DNA from: Candidatus Berkiella aquae
Lineage (GTDB): Bacteria > Pseudomonadota > Gammaproteobacteria > Berkiellales > Berkiellaceae
Direction of reading: 5' to 3'
DNA: 64,000 nucleotides
Assembly: GCF_001431295.2 (NCBI RefSeq)
Contig: NZ_LKAJ02000001.1
Span: 558,001-622,000, forward strand
Each line of letters opens with the position of its first letter. Positions within the stretch are counted from its first letter, which is position 1. The position numbers were made by a program, and so were the translations under genes. Below the pieces are notes generated by a model. It did not search any database, was not told where the DNA came from, and saw nothing but the letters and a program-made list of their open reading frames with translations. This document shows positions 27,171-36,061 of this stretch, piece by piece.

Positions 27171-28883
27171 TCACGCCGTATTATCCGGCGGCACATTTAA
27201 CAGATATAACGCTTTACCCACCACATTGCGATAAATAGGCGCTGCCACTAAACCACCATAGTAGTTCTTTTCATTAGGCTCTTCGACCACGATCACGGTA
27301 GCAAGGCGTGGTTGATCAACCGGCGTAATGCCAGCAAAAAGTGCAATATGGCGATTGGGATCATAACCATGGGGGCCTACAACACGCACCGTCCCTGTTT
27401 TTCCTGCGGTTTTGTAACCTGGAATATCCGCTCTTGAGCCTGTACCTTTGCGACTGATTACTTCGGTTAATACTTGCAAGGTAGAAAGGGCTACATCTTC
27501 TGGGATCACTCGCTCTTTTTTAAACACTGTATTAGGCGGTAATTTGGTTAAAGATACGGGGATTTTGATACCGCCTGAGGCTAACGTGGCATAAGCATGC
27601 GCTAACTGCAATGGGGTAACAGAGAGGCCATAACCAAAAGCCAGGGTGGCATGCATAAAAGGATTTTTAGGTGGGGGTGGCAGCATGCCTTTTCGCTCTC
27701 CTGGAAACGGCGTATTAATACTGTCGCCTAAGCCAAGTTGACGGAAAGTTTCTAATAACGTTTCAGGAGGTAGCGCAAGCGTGATTTTACTGATCCCGAC
27801 GTTACTGGATTTACTCAATACTTCTTTTAGTGTTAGCACTCCATTCGGATGAATATCTCTCACCAAATGTTTGCCAATTCGGTATGTGCCAGGAGAGGTA
27901 TCAATAATTGATTCAGGAGTGAATTCTCGACTCGCCAAGGCGCTGGTGATGGTAAATGTTTTAATGGTAGAACCCGGTTCATAGAGATCAGTCAGGGCGC
28001 GATTACGCGTGTGTGCGCCGTGACATTCTTGGCGATTATTCGGGTTGAAAGACGGTGCGCTAACCATCGCGAGAATTTCACCTGTTGAGATATCGATCAT
28101 CACCAAGGTTGCGGATTTTGCTTGATATTTCTGAATGGCTTGCTCAAGTTCACGATAAGCAAATCCTTGGATCCGTAGATCAATACTCAATGCAATTTCA
28201 TCTCCAGAACGCGCTGGTTGAAAATAATCAAGATCTTTAACCCAGCGGCCGGTTCTATCTTCTAAGACACGTTTTTTACCAATCGTGGGTTTTAATGCTT
28301 GCTCGAAAGTTAATTCAAGTCCTGCTTGTCCTTGATCGTCTATATCGGTGAAGCCGGTGAGTTGGGCTGTTTGCCATGCTGCCGGATAATAGCGCCGAAA
28401 TTCACGTTTGATTCCAAGACCTGTAATATTTAAGGCTTTAATTTGTTTGGCGATATCCGGGGTGAGGCCACGTTTGAGATAGATAAAAACCCGATGAGGA
28501 TGTTGTTCAATTTTTTTCTTGAGATCAGCCGAAGTATAGCCAAGTAATTTAGCCAATTTTTTCAATTCAGTTGGTTTAGCGCTAAATTGCGAAGGGTTAA
28601 CATAAATAGCATGCACAGGCGTGCTAATAGCGATAGGGGTGCCTCTGCGATCGGTAATCATCCCTCGGTAAGAAGGGATATCCACAATGCGTAAGGTTCT
28701 GGCATCACCTTGTGCTTGCAAAAAATCGGTATTGGTAACTTGTAAGTGAACTAAACGGGTAGCTACCCCTGCCGTTAAAAGTCCAAAGAGAGAACAAATG
28801 AGCATTAGGCGCCAGGTAGCGGGATTAAGCTTGCTTGTTTTTGTATTTAGAAAACTTTCTTTGTAAGGGGCAGATTTTATCAT
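27171..28883 (-). CDS. ftsI: Peptidoglycan D,D-transpeptidase FtsI (PBP3)
   Basis: A 570-aa septal transpeptidase, anchored by one N-terminal membrane segment (about 24-46) with a periplasmic catalytic domain. The PBP motifs are S-T-I-K in YEPGSTIKTF (about 302), SSN in SKSSNVGIS (about 360) and KTGT in AGKTGTVRV (about 496). The pedestal motif SYRGMITDRRGTPIA is present. Its neighbours are not mraZ/mraW/ftsL/murE, so it is outside the usual dcw cluster. Its last 42 bp are duplicated beyond the Fic gene. Confidence 0.95.
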   Translation of the reverse strand: MIKSAPYKESFLNTKTSKLNPATWRLMLICSLFGLLTAGVATRLVHLQVTNTDFLQAQGDARTLRIVDIPSYRGMITDRRGTPIAISTPVHAIYVNPSQFSAKPTELKKLAKLLGYTSADLKKKIEQHPHRVFIYLKRGLTPDIAKQIKALNITGLGIKREFRRYYPAAWQTAQLTGFTDIDDQGQAGLELTFEQALKPTIGKKRVLEDRTGRWVKDLDYFQPARSGDEIALSIDLRIQGFAYRELEQAIQKYQAKSATLVMIDISTGEILAMVSAPSFNPNNRQECHGAHTRNRALTDLYEPGSTIKTFTITSALASREFTPESIIDTSPGTYRIGKHLVRDIHPNGVLTLKEVLSKSSNVGISKITLALPPETLLETFRQLGLGDSINTPFPGERKGMLPPPPKNPFMHATLAFGYGLSVTPLQLAHAYATLASGGIKIPVSLTKLPPNTVFKKERVIPEDVALSTLQVLTEVISRKGTGSRADIPGYKTAGKTGTVRVVGPHGYDPNRHIALFAGITPVDQPRLATVIVVEEPNEKNYYGGLVAAPIYRNVVGKALYLLNVPPDNTA

Positions 28884-28940
28884 TGTATTTATAGGATGAA
28901 ATAGTATTGACTATACTAGCAATTAAACAAACCAGTTTAA

Positions 28941-28960
28941 TGCAGTATATACCAACTGCA
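28941..28960 (+). repeat. Hairpin with conserved loop upstream of yciA (copy 1)
   Basis: TGCAGT, loop ATATACCA, ACTGCA, followed by TTCAAGATGCGAAGG. A structurally similar hairpin with a different stem but the same loop lies at 56947-56967. The repeat ends 25 bases before the yciA start. Confidence 0.45.
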
Positions 28961-28985
28961 GTTCAAGATGCGAAGGAAGAGAATA

Positions 28986-29390
28986 ATGACCGTTGCAACA
29001 ACCCAATCAGACGATATCCCTATTGGGGAATTGGTGATCATGACCATCGCTATGCCACGTGATACCAATCGCTATGGAGATATGTTTGGTGGGTGGCTAG
29101 TTTCACAAATGGATCTGGGTGGGGCCATTCTTGCCCATCAATGTTCACATTCACGCATGACAACCGTTGCGATTGATAAAATGGTTTTTATCCGCCCCGT
29201 TTATGTGGGCGATGTGGTTTCTTGCTATGCCAGTATTGTTAAACGCGGTAACACTTCGGTCGGTATTAATGTGCAAGTGTGGGTAGAGCGGATGGAAGAT
29301 CATTTTAAATTAAAAGTGACCGAAGGATTATTTACTTACGTTGCTATCGATAAACAAGGCAAGCCAACCCCCATCAAATGGAAGACCTAG
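28986..29390 (+). CDS. yciA: Acyl-CoA thioesterase YciA
   Basis: A 134-aa hot-dog-fold enzyme hydrolysing acyl-CoA thioesters. The family core RDTNRYGDMFGGWLVSQMDLGGAILA, with the catalytic Asp in the hot-dog helix, and DKMVFIRPVYVGDVVSCYA are typical. I chose ATG 28986, preceded by AGGAAG; the open frame begins six codons earlier. The 3' end overlaps the convergent sensor kinase gene by 17 bp. Confidence 0.93.
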   Translation: MTVATTQSDDIPIGELVIMTIAMPRDTNRYGDMFGGWLVSQMDLGGAILAHQCSHSRMTTVAIDKMVFIRPVYVGDVVSCYASIVKRGNTSVGINVQVWVERMEDHFKLKVTEGLFTYVAIDKQGKPTPIKWKT

Positions 29391-30753
29391 CAATAGGCAG
29401 TTTAATCGTAAAGGTGGTGCCAATATTCTCTTGCGTAACAAGATGAATGCTACCACCATGATCTTTAATAATCCCATATGAGATGGAAAGCCCAAGCCCT
29501 GTACCAATTCCAATGGGTTTAGTGGTAAAGAAGGGATCAAATATTTTCGATAAATATTTGGGCGCAATACCACAACCGTTATCAGCAATCACTATTACCA
29601 CTTTATTACCTTCTAACGCCGTTTTGATCTGGATGATTCCTTTAGTCGCAATTGCTTGGCTTGCGTTGACCAATAAATTAACAAAAACTTGCGTTAATTG
29701 ATTAAGATTGCCCATGACAGGTGGTAATACCGATAACTCTTTTTCGACTTGGCATTTATATTTCAATTCATTGCGTGCCATTTGCAGACTATTTTCAAGA
29801 CAATGATTGATATCACAAGAACTAAATTCAGTATCGGTTGTGCGTGAAAAAGATTTCAATCCAGACACAATATTAATCACTTGTTGAATACCTTCGAAAG
29901 ATTCTTGAAAGAGATTGTCAATATCAGAGAGAATAAATTCAATATTTTGCTGATTCTCTAATTGGCCATATTGTTTCTGATAATTTTCAACCCCTTCTGA
30001 CAAGACCGTGACATATTTTTTCAATGAGGATAAATTATTTTGCACATAACTAATGGGGTTATTAATCTCATGGGCCATGCCAGCAGCTAATTGCCCTATA
30101 GAAATAATTTTGGAATGCTGGATTAATTGTAGCTGCGTTTCTTTCATTTTTTTTAGCATGGCTTCGAGTTTGATATTATTATATTTAATATTTTTCTCGG
30201 AAGTGTCCTTTTCGATAATCATATTAATATGACGCGTAGCATGTGCAACAAAGTCAAGCTGTTCGGTTTTATCTTGATGATTTCGTTTGGAGAAGAATTG
30301 TGCAACACCAATCACTTTGTCATGATAATGTAAGGGTAAAGCATAAGACCAAGTGATAGAAGAAATAATAGAACCTTTGTTTTCAATGACTAAGGAGTCG
30401 GAAAGCGGCCTGTCTTGGTGGATGGTTTGCCAGGCTAAATCTTCCCCTTTTTTGAAAAGATATTTAATGGTGGGGGTGAATTTTTTTTCGTGTTTTATAA
30501 AATGAATATCGGAGGTGACTAAAACGTTGGGATCTTTCTCTGGCAAAAAATAAATAACCCCAATAGGCCATTTGGAAAATTTGCAGACTTTTTTAAGATA
30601 AAATCTTAAAATGTCAGAAAGATCGATATGCCGTCTTTGTGCATAATCGATGAGTGCAATTAATAATTCGTAGCCTTTTAGCTGTTTACTATTGTCAATC
30701 AGCTCAATGGGGTGGTTAGGATTTGGGCCAGGTGATTCATGATGCGTTAACAT
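29374..30753 (-). CDS. Soluble sensor histidine kinase with GAF-like input domain
   Basis: A 459-aa cytoplasmic kinase without a membrane segment. The N-terminal GAF-like region (about 25-175) precedes a coiled coil and an H-box AAGMAHEINNPISYVQNNL (His about 226). The C-terminal ATPase domain has the N-box LVNASQAI, G1 DNGCGIAP and G2 GIGTGLGLSIS. It lies 11 bp downstream of a receiver/HD-GYP-like gene on the same strand, so the two form a two-component pair. The signal is unknown. Confidence 0.92.
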   Translation of the reverse strand: MLTHHESPGPNPNHPIELIDNSKQLKGYELLIALIDYAQRRHIDLSDILRFYLKKVCKFSKWPIGVIYFLPEKDPNVLVTSDIHFIKHEKKFTPTIKYLFKKGEDLAWQTIHQDRPLSDSLVIENKGSIISSITWSYALPLHYHDKVIGVAQFFSKRNHQDKTEQLDFVAHATRHINMIIEKDTSEKNIKYNNIKLEAMLKKMKETQLQLIQHSKIISIGQLAAGMAHEINNPISYVQNNLSSLKKYVTVLSEGVENYQKQYGQLENQQNIEFILSDIDNLFQESFEGIQQVINIVSGLKSFSRTTDTEFSSCDINHCLENSLQMARNELKYKCQVEKELSVLPPVMGNLNQLTQVFVNLLVNASQAIATKGIIQIKTALEGNKVVIVIADNGCGIAPKYLSKIFDPFFTTKPIGIGTGLGLSISYGIIKDHGGSIHLVTQENIGTTFTIKLPIARSSI

Positions 30754-30764
30754 CGACCATGTCC

Positions 30765-32054
30765 TTAATCTTCGATTTGAATATAAGCAACAATATTTTT
30801 CAAATTAACCAAGTTGTGAATGGCTCTGTCATCTAATACCGTTCCCTCAGGAAGCAGTAACATGCCAGTGCTTGAAAGTAGTGCGCGCGAGAGCTTCATG
30901 CCTGCTTTTAAGGATTCAGGTGGCAACATTTTTTCTCGCGTTGTTTTAATCGATTCTGCAGGCAGCATTGCAATAATCTCACAAAAGGTGTCTACCACTT
31001 TGGGATCGTAGAGAATGCCTTTTGAAGCTTTAATGAGTTCTATTGCTTGAAAATTAGTTAATTTGTCGGGTAATAACATCCCCGATTGTAGCTGCTCATA
31101 ATCAATGGCAACATATAAAATTCTCGCCCCAATGGGAATATCTTCCCCGGCGCGCTTATGGGGGTATCCTTTGCCGTTGAAGGCTTCCCTATGCGCTAAA
31201 ACAATTTCAGCAACCCATTCAAAATCATTATGTTCATTGCTTAATAAAGCGGTTGCACCAATCACAGGATATTGATGAAACACATTTCTTTCTTCTCCCC
31301 GCAGAATACGATAGGGCGTATTTAAAATTTGTTTGGGTATCGCAATTTTACCTAGCGCATAAAGGCAGCCTGCATAATAAATAAGACTCGCCTCAGTTTG
31401 AGAAAGCTTGTGCTTTAATGCAATTTGTCTTGCCAGATCGGCCACTTTTTTCGCATGGCCTCGGTAATGAGGAAGTTGGTTTTCAATGAGATTAGAGCAG
31501 ACGTTGAGGGTGGCTAATTGATTTCTATGTAACGATTCTAAGGTTTTATTAAGCTCGTTGGTTCTTGCGGTTACGGTACTTTCAAGCGAATGATTGAGCG
31601 TAAGAAGCTCTTGATTTTGCCGATAGACTTCTTTTTGTAACAGCTTGGTCTTATCTTTTAGATGTTTATTCTCAACTGCGTTTTTAATGACCGATTCAAG
31701 ATAATTTTCATTCCAGGGTTTTTCCAAATAGCAATCGATTTTCCCTTCATTAATCGCCGCAATAGCCGCATCAACCTCAGCAAATCCCGTGAGTAGAATG
31801 CGCCCTACATCCGGCCATTTAAGGGCGACTTCTTTTAACAGATTAGCCCCATTCATTTCTGGCATACGCATATCGCTAACCACCACATCAATTTGGTCAT
31901 TGACCAGAATATGCAGTGCGGCTACACCATTATTCGCGACAAACACGTTATAGCCCAAAGGTTTGAACTGTCTTTCTAATGTCCTGGTAATATTTTCTTC
32001 ATCGTCAACAAATAAAATATTACCACGTGCGGATTGTGATGCATGCTGTAACAT
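30765..32054 (-). CDS. Response regulator with degenerate HD-GYP-type output domain
   Basis: A 429-aa protein. The N-terminal receiver domain (about 13-125) has LFVDDEEN, the phosphoacceptor Asp in VVVSDMRMPEMNG, LLTGF and a conserved Lys. A coiled coil follows, then an HD-GYP-like domain (about 190-340). RpfG-type HD-GYP proteins degrade c-di-GMP. Here the metal-binding HD pair is replaced (YAGCLYALGK instead of xxxLLHDIGK), while HREAFNGKGYP keeps the GYP. Loss of the HD suggests a non-catalytic sensor or scaffold. It is first in the operon with the kinase. Confidence 0.88.
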   Translation of the reverse strand: MLQHASQSARGNILFVDDEENITRTLERQFKPLGYNVFVANNGVAALHILVNDQIDVVVSDMRMPEMNGANLLKEVALKWPDVGRILLTGFAEVDAAIAAINEGKIDCYLEKPWNENYLESVIKNAVENKHLKDKTKLLQKEVYRQNQELLTLNHSLESTVTARTNELNKTLESLHRNQLATLNVCSNLIENQLPHYRGHAKKVADLARQIALKHKLSQTEASLIYYAGCLYALGKIAIPKQILNTPYRILRGEERNVFHQYPVIGATALLSNEHNDFEWVAEIVLAHREAFNGKGYPHKRAGEDIPIGARILYVAIDYEQLQSGMLLPDKLTNFQAIELIKASKGILYDPKVVDTFCEIIAMLPAESIKTTREKMLPPESLKAGMKLSRALLSSTGMLLLPEGTVLDDRAIHNLVNLKNIVAYIQIED

Positions 32055-32116
32055 AAGGCTGGCCTTATCACTGATTATTCAATCATGTTTATAGTCATAC
32101 GCTTATGTAGAGTAGT

Positions 32117-33433
32117 TTAGCTTTTTTTGGGTTGACGAGCGCTAAAGAGCCACCATTTAAATCGAGTGATAAATTCAGGGTGCGCACGACAAAGACCTGT
32201 AACTAATAAGGCATTCGCGATACCCGTGACTAAAAAGAGTTGTGGGATGGTCAAGCCTACTTTGAGTAAAACGATGGCAATGCCACTGGCTAGCGTCATA
32301 AAGAGAGAGTTTAAAATGTTATTTGCTGCAATCACTTGCGAGCGTATTTCGACAGGGCTTCTGGTTTGTAGCATGACATACAGCGGTACAATATAAAAAC
32401 CACCGAAGAGCCCGACTAAAAATAAATCGATTAAGACCCTCCAATGTTGCCAATGATGCAAGAAATCACCATGAATAATTGGCGTGAATCCCAGATCAAC
32501 GGTAAATAAAGTTAAACCAATCGCACCAAAAGGGACTAATCCAATTTCTTCTCGATGACGCGACAATTTTTCACAGAGTAACGATCCAACACCAATCCCA
32601 AGGGAGGTGAGGGTTAACAAGGCGGTCATGACCACAGGGCCGCCACCCAAAAATAGTTTGGTGAAATTCGGAATTTGGGTGAGTAAAACACTGCCAAGCA
32701 ACCAAAACCAAGAGATACCAATCATTGCAGCAAACAATAAAGGGTTTTTAATGGCGCTGGCGAGTGTGCGATAAGTTTGAGAAAAGGGTTCCCAATTGAT
32801 TTTTAAATCGACATTTTGTGTAGAATTCGAAGGCGGCGGGATCAATAAACTAAACACAAGTCCTGCTAGGGCACAGAATAAGACTGTGCCACTGATTGCC
32901 CATTTTCCCCATCCCGGGAGACTGATAAGCAACCCACCCAGGATGGTTCCCATCAGAATAGCAACGAAAGTACCCATTTGTACTAAGCCATTGCCGCCGG
33001 TTAATTCTTCGTTGGCTAAATACTGCGGCAAGATACTGTATTTTACAGGAGAGAAAAATGCGGCTTGGGTTCCTAGCAAGAAGAGTACTAACAATAAAAA
33101 GTTAAAATGATCTAAATAAAATCCGATACCGATGAGTACTGCAATAATGACTTCCGCTAATTTAATGATTTGAATTAAGCGAAATTTGGGATATTTATCG
33201 GCAAGTTGCCCTGCGGTTGCTGCAAATAAAAAGAAAGGAAAAATAAATGCTGCGGCTGCAATATTATTTAAGACATTAGCCTTGTCAGGGTACTCATGCG
33301 CAAAAGTCATGCTGATTAATACGAGCAAAGAGGCTTTGAAAATATTGTCGTTTAATGCGCCAAGGTATTGGGTGCAGAAATAGGGAAAGAATCGGCGCAG
33401 GCCAAATAGCTGAAATTGATGTTGAGTTACCAT
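32117..33433 (-). CDS. MFS transporter, LplT-like
   Basis: A 438-aa membrane protein with about 12 hydrophobic segments. The N-terminus RRFFPYFCTQYLGALNDNIFKASLLVLI and the GTQAAFFSPVKYSILPQYL block are characteristic of the LplT lysophospholipid flippase family, which returns lyso-PE across the inner membrane for re-acylation by Aas. The acyltransferase domain often fused to this MFS is absent here and no aas gene is adjacent. Substrate assignment is inferred from the family only. Confidence 0.85.
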   Translation of the reverse strand: MVTQHQFQLFGLRRFFPYFCTQYLGALNDNIFKASLLVLISMTFAHEYPDKANVLNNIAAAAFIFPFFLFAATAGQLADKYPKFRLIQIIKLAEVIIAVLIGIGFYLDHFNFLLLVLFLLGTQAAFFSPVKYSILPQYLANEELTGGNGLVQMGTFVAILMGTILGGLLISLPGWGKWAISGTVLFCALAGLVFSLLIPPPSNSTQNVDLKINWEPFSQTYRTLASAIKNPLLFAAMIGISWFWLLGSVLLTQIPNFTKLFLGGGPVVMTALLTLTSLGIGVGSLLCEKLSRHREEIGLVPFGAIGLTLFTVDLGFTPIIHGDFLHHWQHWRVLIDLFLVGLFGGFYIVPLYVMLQTRSPVEIRSQVIAANNILNSLFMTLASGIAIVLLKVGLTIPQLFLVTGIANALLVTGLCRAHPEFITRFKWWLFSARQPKKS

Positions 33434-33566
33434 GCCTTTCCCAAGTTCCTTTTACACTCCAACGGAGTATACGTGAGGGGGTAATGCGTTAAAAGTAACT
33501 AATTAAAAGTTAGCTTGCCATCTAGTATTGGTGTGCGGCTACAAAGCACAGTTGCGAAGGGGAGCA

Positions 33567-33578
33567 CCTAACGTTAGG
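33567..33578 (+). promoter_or_regulatory. 12-bp palindrome upstream of manC
   Basis: CCTAACGTTAGG is a perfect 12-bp palindrome, 38 bases before the manC ATG. It could be an operator or a chance palindrome; no second copy was seen. Confidence 0.3.
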
Positions 33579-33616
33579 ATGAAAGTTTTTGTGGTGCGCC
33601 AAGAAAGGGAGGGAGC

Positions 33617-35077
33617 ATGTTGATCCCAGTGATTCTCGCAGGGGGCTCAGGCACACGCTTGTGGCCGTTATCTCGAGAAAGCCATCCGAAACAATTTATT
33701 TCATTGTTTGATGGCCAAAGTTTATTTCAAAACACGCTGGCAAGGGTTGCCGAAATTCCAGGGTGTGGCACACCTATTGTCATGGGTAGCGAGCAGCATC
33801 GTTTTCTCATTGCTGAACAAGTAAGGCAGTCAAAACGGCCTGATTGCGCGATTCTGCTTGAGCCGATGTTTAAAGGCACGGCACCTGCCGTTGCGCTTGC
33901 CGCGATGCATGCATTGAATGAGTGCGATGAAGATGTATTGTTGCTGGTCTTACCATCCGATCATGTCATTTCAGATATCAAAGGCTTTTTAGCAACCGTT
34001 AGTGAAGGCGTTAAAGTTGCGCAAAGAGGAAAGCTAGTAACATTTGGTATTGAACCAACTCATCCAGAAACGGGTTACGGTTATATTCAAAAGGGTGAAG
34101 CCCTCGCTGGCAGTACCGGTTTCAAAATTGGACAGTTTGTTGAGAAACCTAATTTGTCTACGGCCAAAACCTATATTGAGAGTCAGCAATATTGGTGGAA
34201 TAGCGGTATGTTTCTTTTTTCTGCAGGCGCTTTTGTGCAAGAGTTGATGTTGCATCATCCTGCTATATTCGATGCTGCAAAAGCTGCTTACTGTGATGCG
34301 CGTTTTTCAGAAGATTTTATTCGTCCTTCTTCTAATGAGTTTGATAAGAGCCCAGCAGACTCCATCGATTATGCGGTAATGGAAAAAACCATTAATGGCG
34401 CGATGATCCCTTTGCAGAGTGCTTGGAATGATGTGGGCGCTTGGGATGCATTAGCAGAACTTATAGCCAAAGATCAACAAGGCAATGCTATACAAGGCGA
34501 TGTGATCACAAGTCATACCCAAAATTCTTTGATTCAAGCGAATCATCGTTTAGTCGTGACGGTGGGCGTCGATAACTTAGTGGTCGTTGAAACGCCGGAT
34601 GCCGTTTTGATTTTAGATAAAAGCAAAGCACAAGAAATTAAACCCATTGTTAATCAAATGCGCGATAACGCGCGCAAAGAAGTGATTTTTCATCGCTGCG
34701 TGAATCGGCCTTGGGGTGCATTTGAATCAATTGATGATGGGGAACGTTTTCAAGTAAAACGCATTACCGTTGCGGTTTCACAAAAATTGTCGTTACAACG
34801 TCATCATCATCGTTCAGAACACTGGGTAGTGGTGAAAGGTACGGCAAGAGTCACAAGGGGAGAAGAAGTTTTTCTGTTATCAGAAAATCAATCAACCTAT
34901 ATTCCGATTGGTGTGAATCATCGTTTGGAAAATGTCGGTAAAATTCCGTTAGAGATCATTGAAGTGCAATCAGGGGCCTATTTAGGGGAAGATGATATTG
35001 TACGTTTAGACGATCAATACGGACGTTCACCTGAGAAAAACAATGAACACAAGGCAACAACTGAAGTTGAGTTTTAA
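33617..35077 (+). CDS. manC: Mannose-1-phosphate guanylyltransferase / mannose-6-phosphate isomerase
   Basis: A 486-aa bifunctional enzyme supplying GDP-mannose for polysaccharides. The N-terminal nucleotidyltransferase domain (residues 1 to about 285) has LAGGSGTRLWPLSRESHPKQF and the FVEKP motif. The C-terminal cupin isomerase domain (about 360-480) has RPWGAFESIDDGERFQVKRI, QRHHHRSEHWVVVKGTA and PIGVNHRLENVG. The SD AGGGAGG is well placed. No polysaccharide gene cluster is adjacent, so the final product is unknown. Confidence 0.95.
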   Translation: MLIPVILAGGSGTRLWPLSRESHPKQFISLFDGQSLFQNTLARVAEIPGCGTPIVMGSEQHRFLIAEQVRQSKRPDCAILLEPMFKGTAPAVALAAMHALNECDEDVLLLVLPSDHVISDIKGFLATVSEGVKVAQRGKLVTFGIEPTHPETGYGYIQKGEALAGSTGFKIGQFVEKPNLSTAKTYIESQQYWWNSGMFLFSAGAFVQELMLHHPAIFDAAKAAYCDARFSEDFIRPSSNEFDKSPADSIDYAVMEKTINGAMIPLQSAWNDVGAWDALAELIAKDQQGNAIQGDVITSHTQNSLIQANHRLVVTVGVDNLVVVETPDAVLILDKSKAQEIKPIVNQMRDNARKEVIFHRCVNRPWGAFESIDDGERFQVKRITVAVSQKLSLQRHHHRSEHWVVVKGTARVTRGEEVFLLSENQSTYIPIGVNHRLENVGKIPLEIIEVQSGAYLGEDDIVRLDDQYGRSPEKNNEHKATTEVEF

Positions 35078-35083
35078 GCATAA

Positions 35084-35108
35084 TGCCCCCTTTGAGTAAA
35101 AGGGGGCA
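35084..35108 (+). repeat. Palindromic repeat, copy C (core only), possibly acting as manC terminator
   Basis: TGCCCCCTTT, loop GAGTA, AAAGGGGGCA. This is the inner core of the interspersed repeat family without the outer arms, followed by ATCTCG and a T-rich run (CCTTTTTTTAG, 35120-35131). It lies seven bases after the manC stop. Confidence 0.65.
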
Positions 35109-35233
35109 TCTCGTTTAGCCCCTTTTTTTAGCCTTCTATCCACTACCATTTTATTTTAATTGCTTCTTCGAAAGACTTTGGTAAATTGGCTCGAAACAAA
35201 TTATTCAACTAACTAATTTCGAGGTATTTACAC

Positions 35234-35818
35234 ATGCTATCCTTTACAGACATTTGTGATCAACTTGGTTCAGAAGCACTCAATAGCGCTTGTGAATGGG
35301 CGGGATCGAATCCGGCTATCGCATTAGGGTTAACCTTAGGAGGCACGTTATTGGCAACGGTTGGTGGTTTATATTTCTCAAGAAATCGCCATGCACAACC
35401 CGTTGTTGTTCCTCGTATGCAAACACGTGGTCGTCAATCTTTAAGAGAAGCGATTGCGGACACCAATACCGATTTAGATCTGGCGCAAGAAATTGCGGAT
35501 ATGAAAACGGCTGAAAATATGCCATTACAAACCATTGTTTCCACTTATTTGGCGCAAAAAGCAGCAGAAAAACAAATGAATGCAACGCAAATACGTAATT
35601 GGGTATTTGAACAAGCATTTCCTGGCCAACAACGCATTGTGGGTAAAGCAGTTACGCAAGCAGAATTAAATGAAGGTGTTCTTCGATTATTAAAGTTGCC
35701 TATTGATGGCAAGGTTCCGACCTTATCAGCAGAGCGCGAGCGTTATAATGCAGTATTAAGGCAATTGGATTTAGCGCATTTACAAGTTACTATGCCCCAA
35801 CGAGCTAAAATTTCCTAA
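35234..35818 (+). CDS. Unknown 194-aa single-pass membrane protein
   Basis: A short N-terminal segment, one membrane segment (about 27-48, AIALGLTLGGTLLATVGGLY), then about 145 mostly helical residues predicted to be cytoplasmic. I do not recognise a family. Its plan (Gly-rich membrane segment, then RNRHA and a helical domain) resembles the 337-aa protein encoded next, so the two may be distantly related. It is followed by a strong terminator and so is transcribed alone. Confidence 0.65.
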   Translation: MLSFTDICDQLGSEALNSACEWAGSNPAIALGLTLGGTLLATVGGLYFSRNRHAQPVVVPRMQTRGRQSLREAIADTNTDLDLAQEIADMKTAENMPLQTIVSTYLAQKAAEKQMNATQIRNWVFEQAFPGQQRIVGKAVTQAELNEGVLRLLKLPIDGKVPTLSAERERYNAVLRQLDLAHLQVTMPQRAKIS

Positions 35819-35834
35819 CGTATTAGCTACTTTG

Positions 35835-35872
35835 AAAAAACGGCAAAAAGACTATTTTTGCCGTTTTTTTTT
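35835..35872 (+). terminator. Rho-independent terminator
   Basis: AAAAAACGGCAAAAA, loop GACTA, TTTTTGCCGTTTTTTTTT. A strong symmetrical stem with a T-run. Confidence 0.9.
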
Positions 35873-36061
35873 GGACTTTTTTCATGCTAAAACCCTGGGT
35901 TGCTACACGCAACCACCGAGCGGCTAAACCTTTCATTCCATCCTAAATCAGCTGTTTTTTATTGAACTGACTAACAAAAAAAATATAATAGGCTCTACAT
36001 TTTTAGAGAAATGTTAACAGTTAACTTATCTATTCATTATTACTTAAGAGAGGAAAATATC

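Larger units (their letters stand above)
25423..27212. mobile_element. Fic cassette inserted at the 3' end of ftsI, bounded by 42-bp direct repeats
   Basis: The sequence at 25423-25464 matches 27171-27212 at 39 of 42 positions (starting TCACGCCGTATTATCC). The second copy is the true 3' end of ftsI, including its stop codon (minus strand). The unit between them holds only the Fic gene and its tandem-repeat upstream region. Insertion into a gene's 3' end with restoration of the stop codon is the footprint of site-specific integration, but no integrase is present, so the cassette is either non-autonomous or a decayed remnant. Unequal duplication of the ftsI end is the alternative. Confidence 0.6.

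Noticed and set aside
33434-33616. tRNA or riboswitch upstream of manC
   Set aside because: Several short stems occur, but no cloverleaf, CCA end or known riboswitch core.
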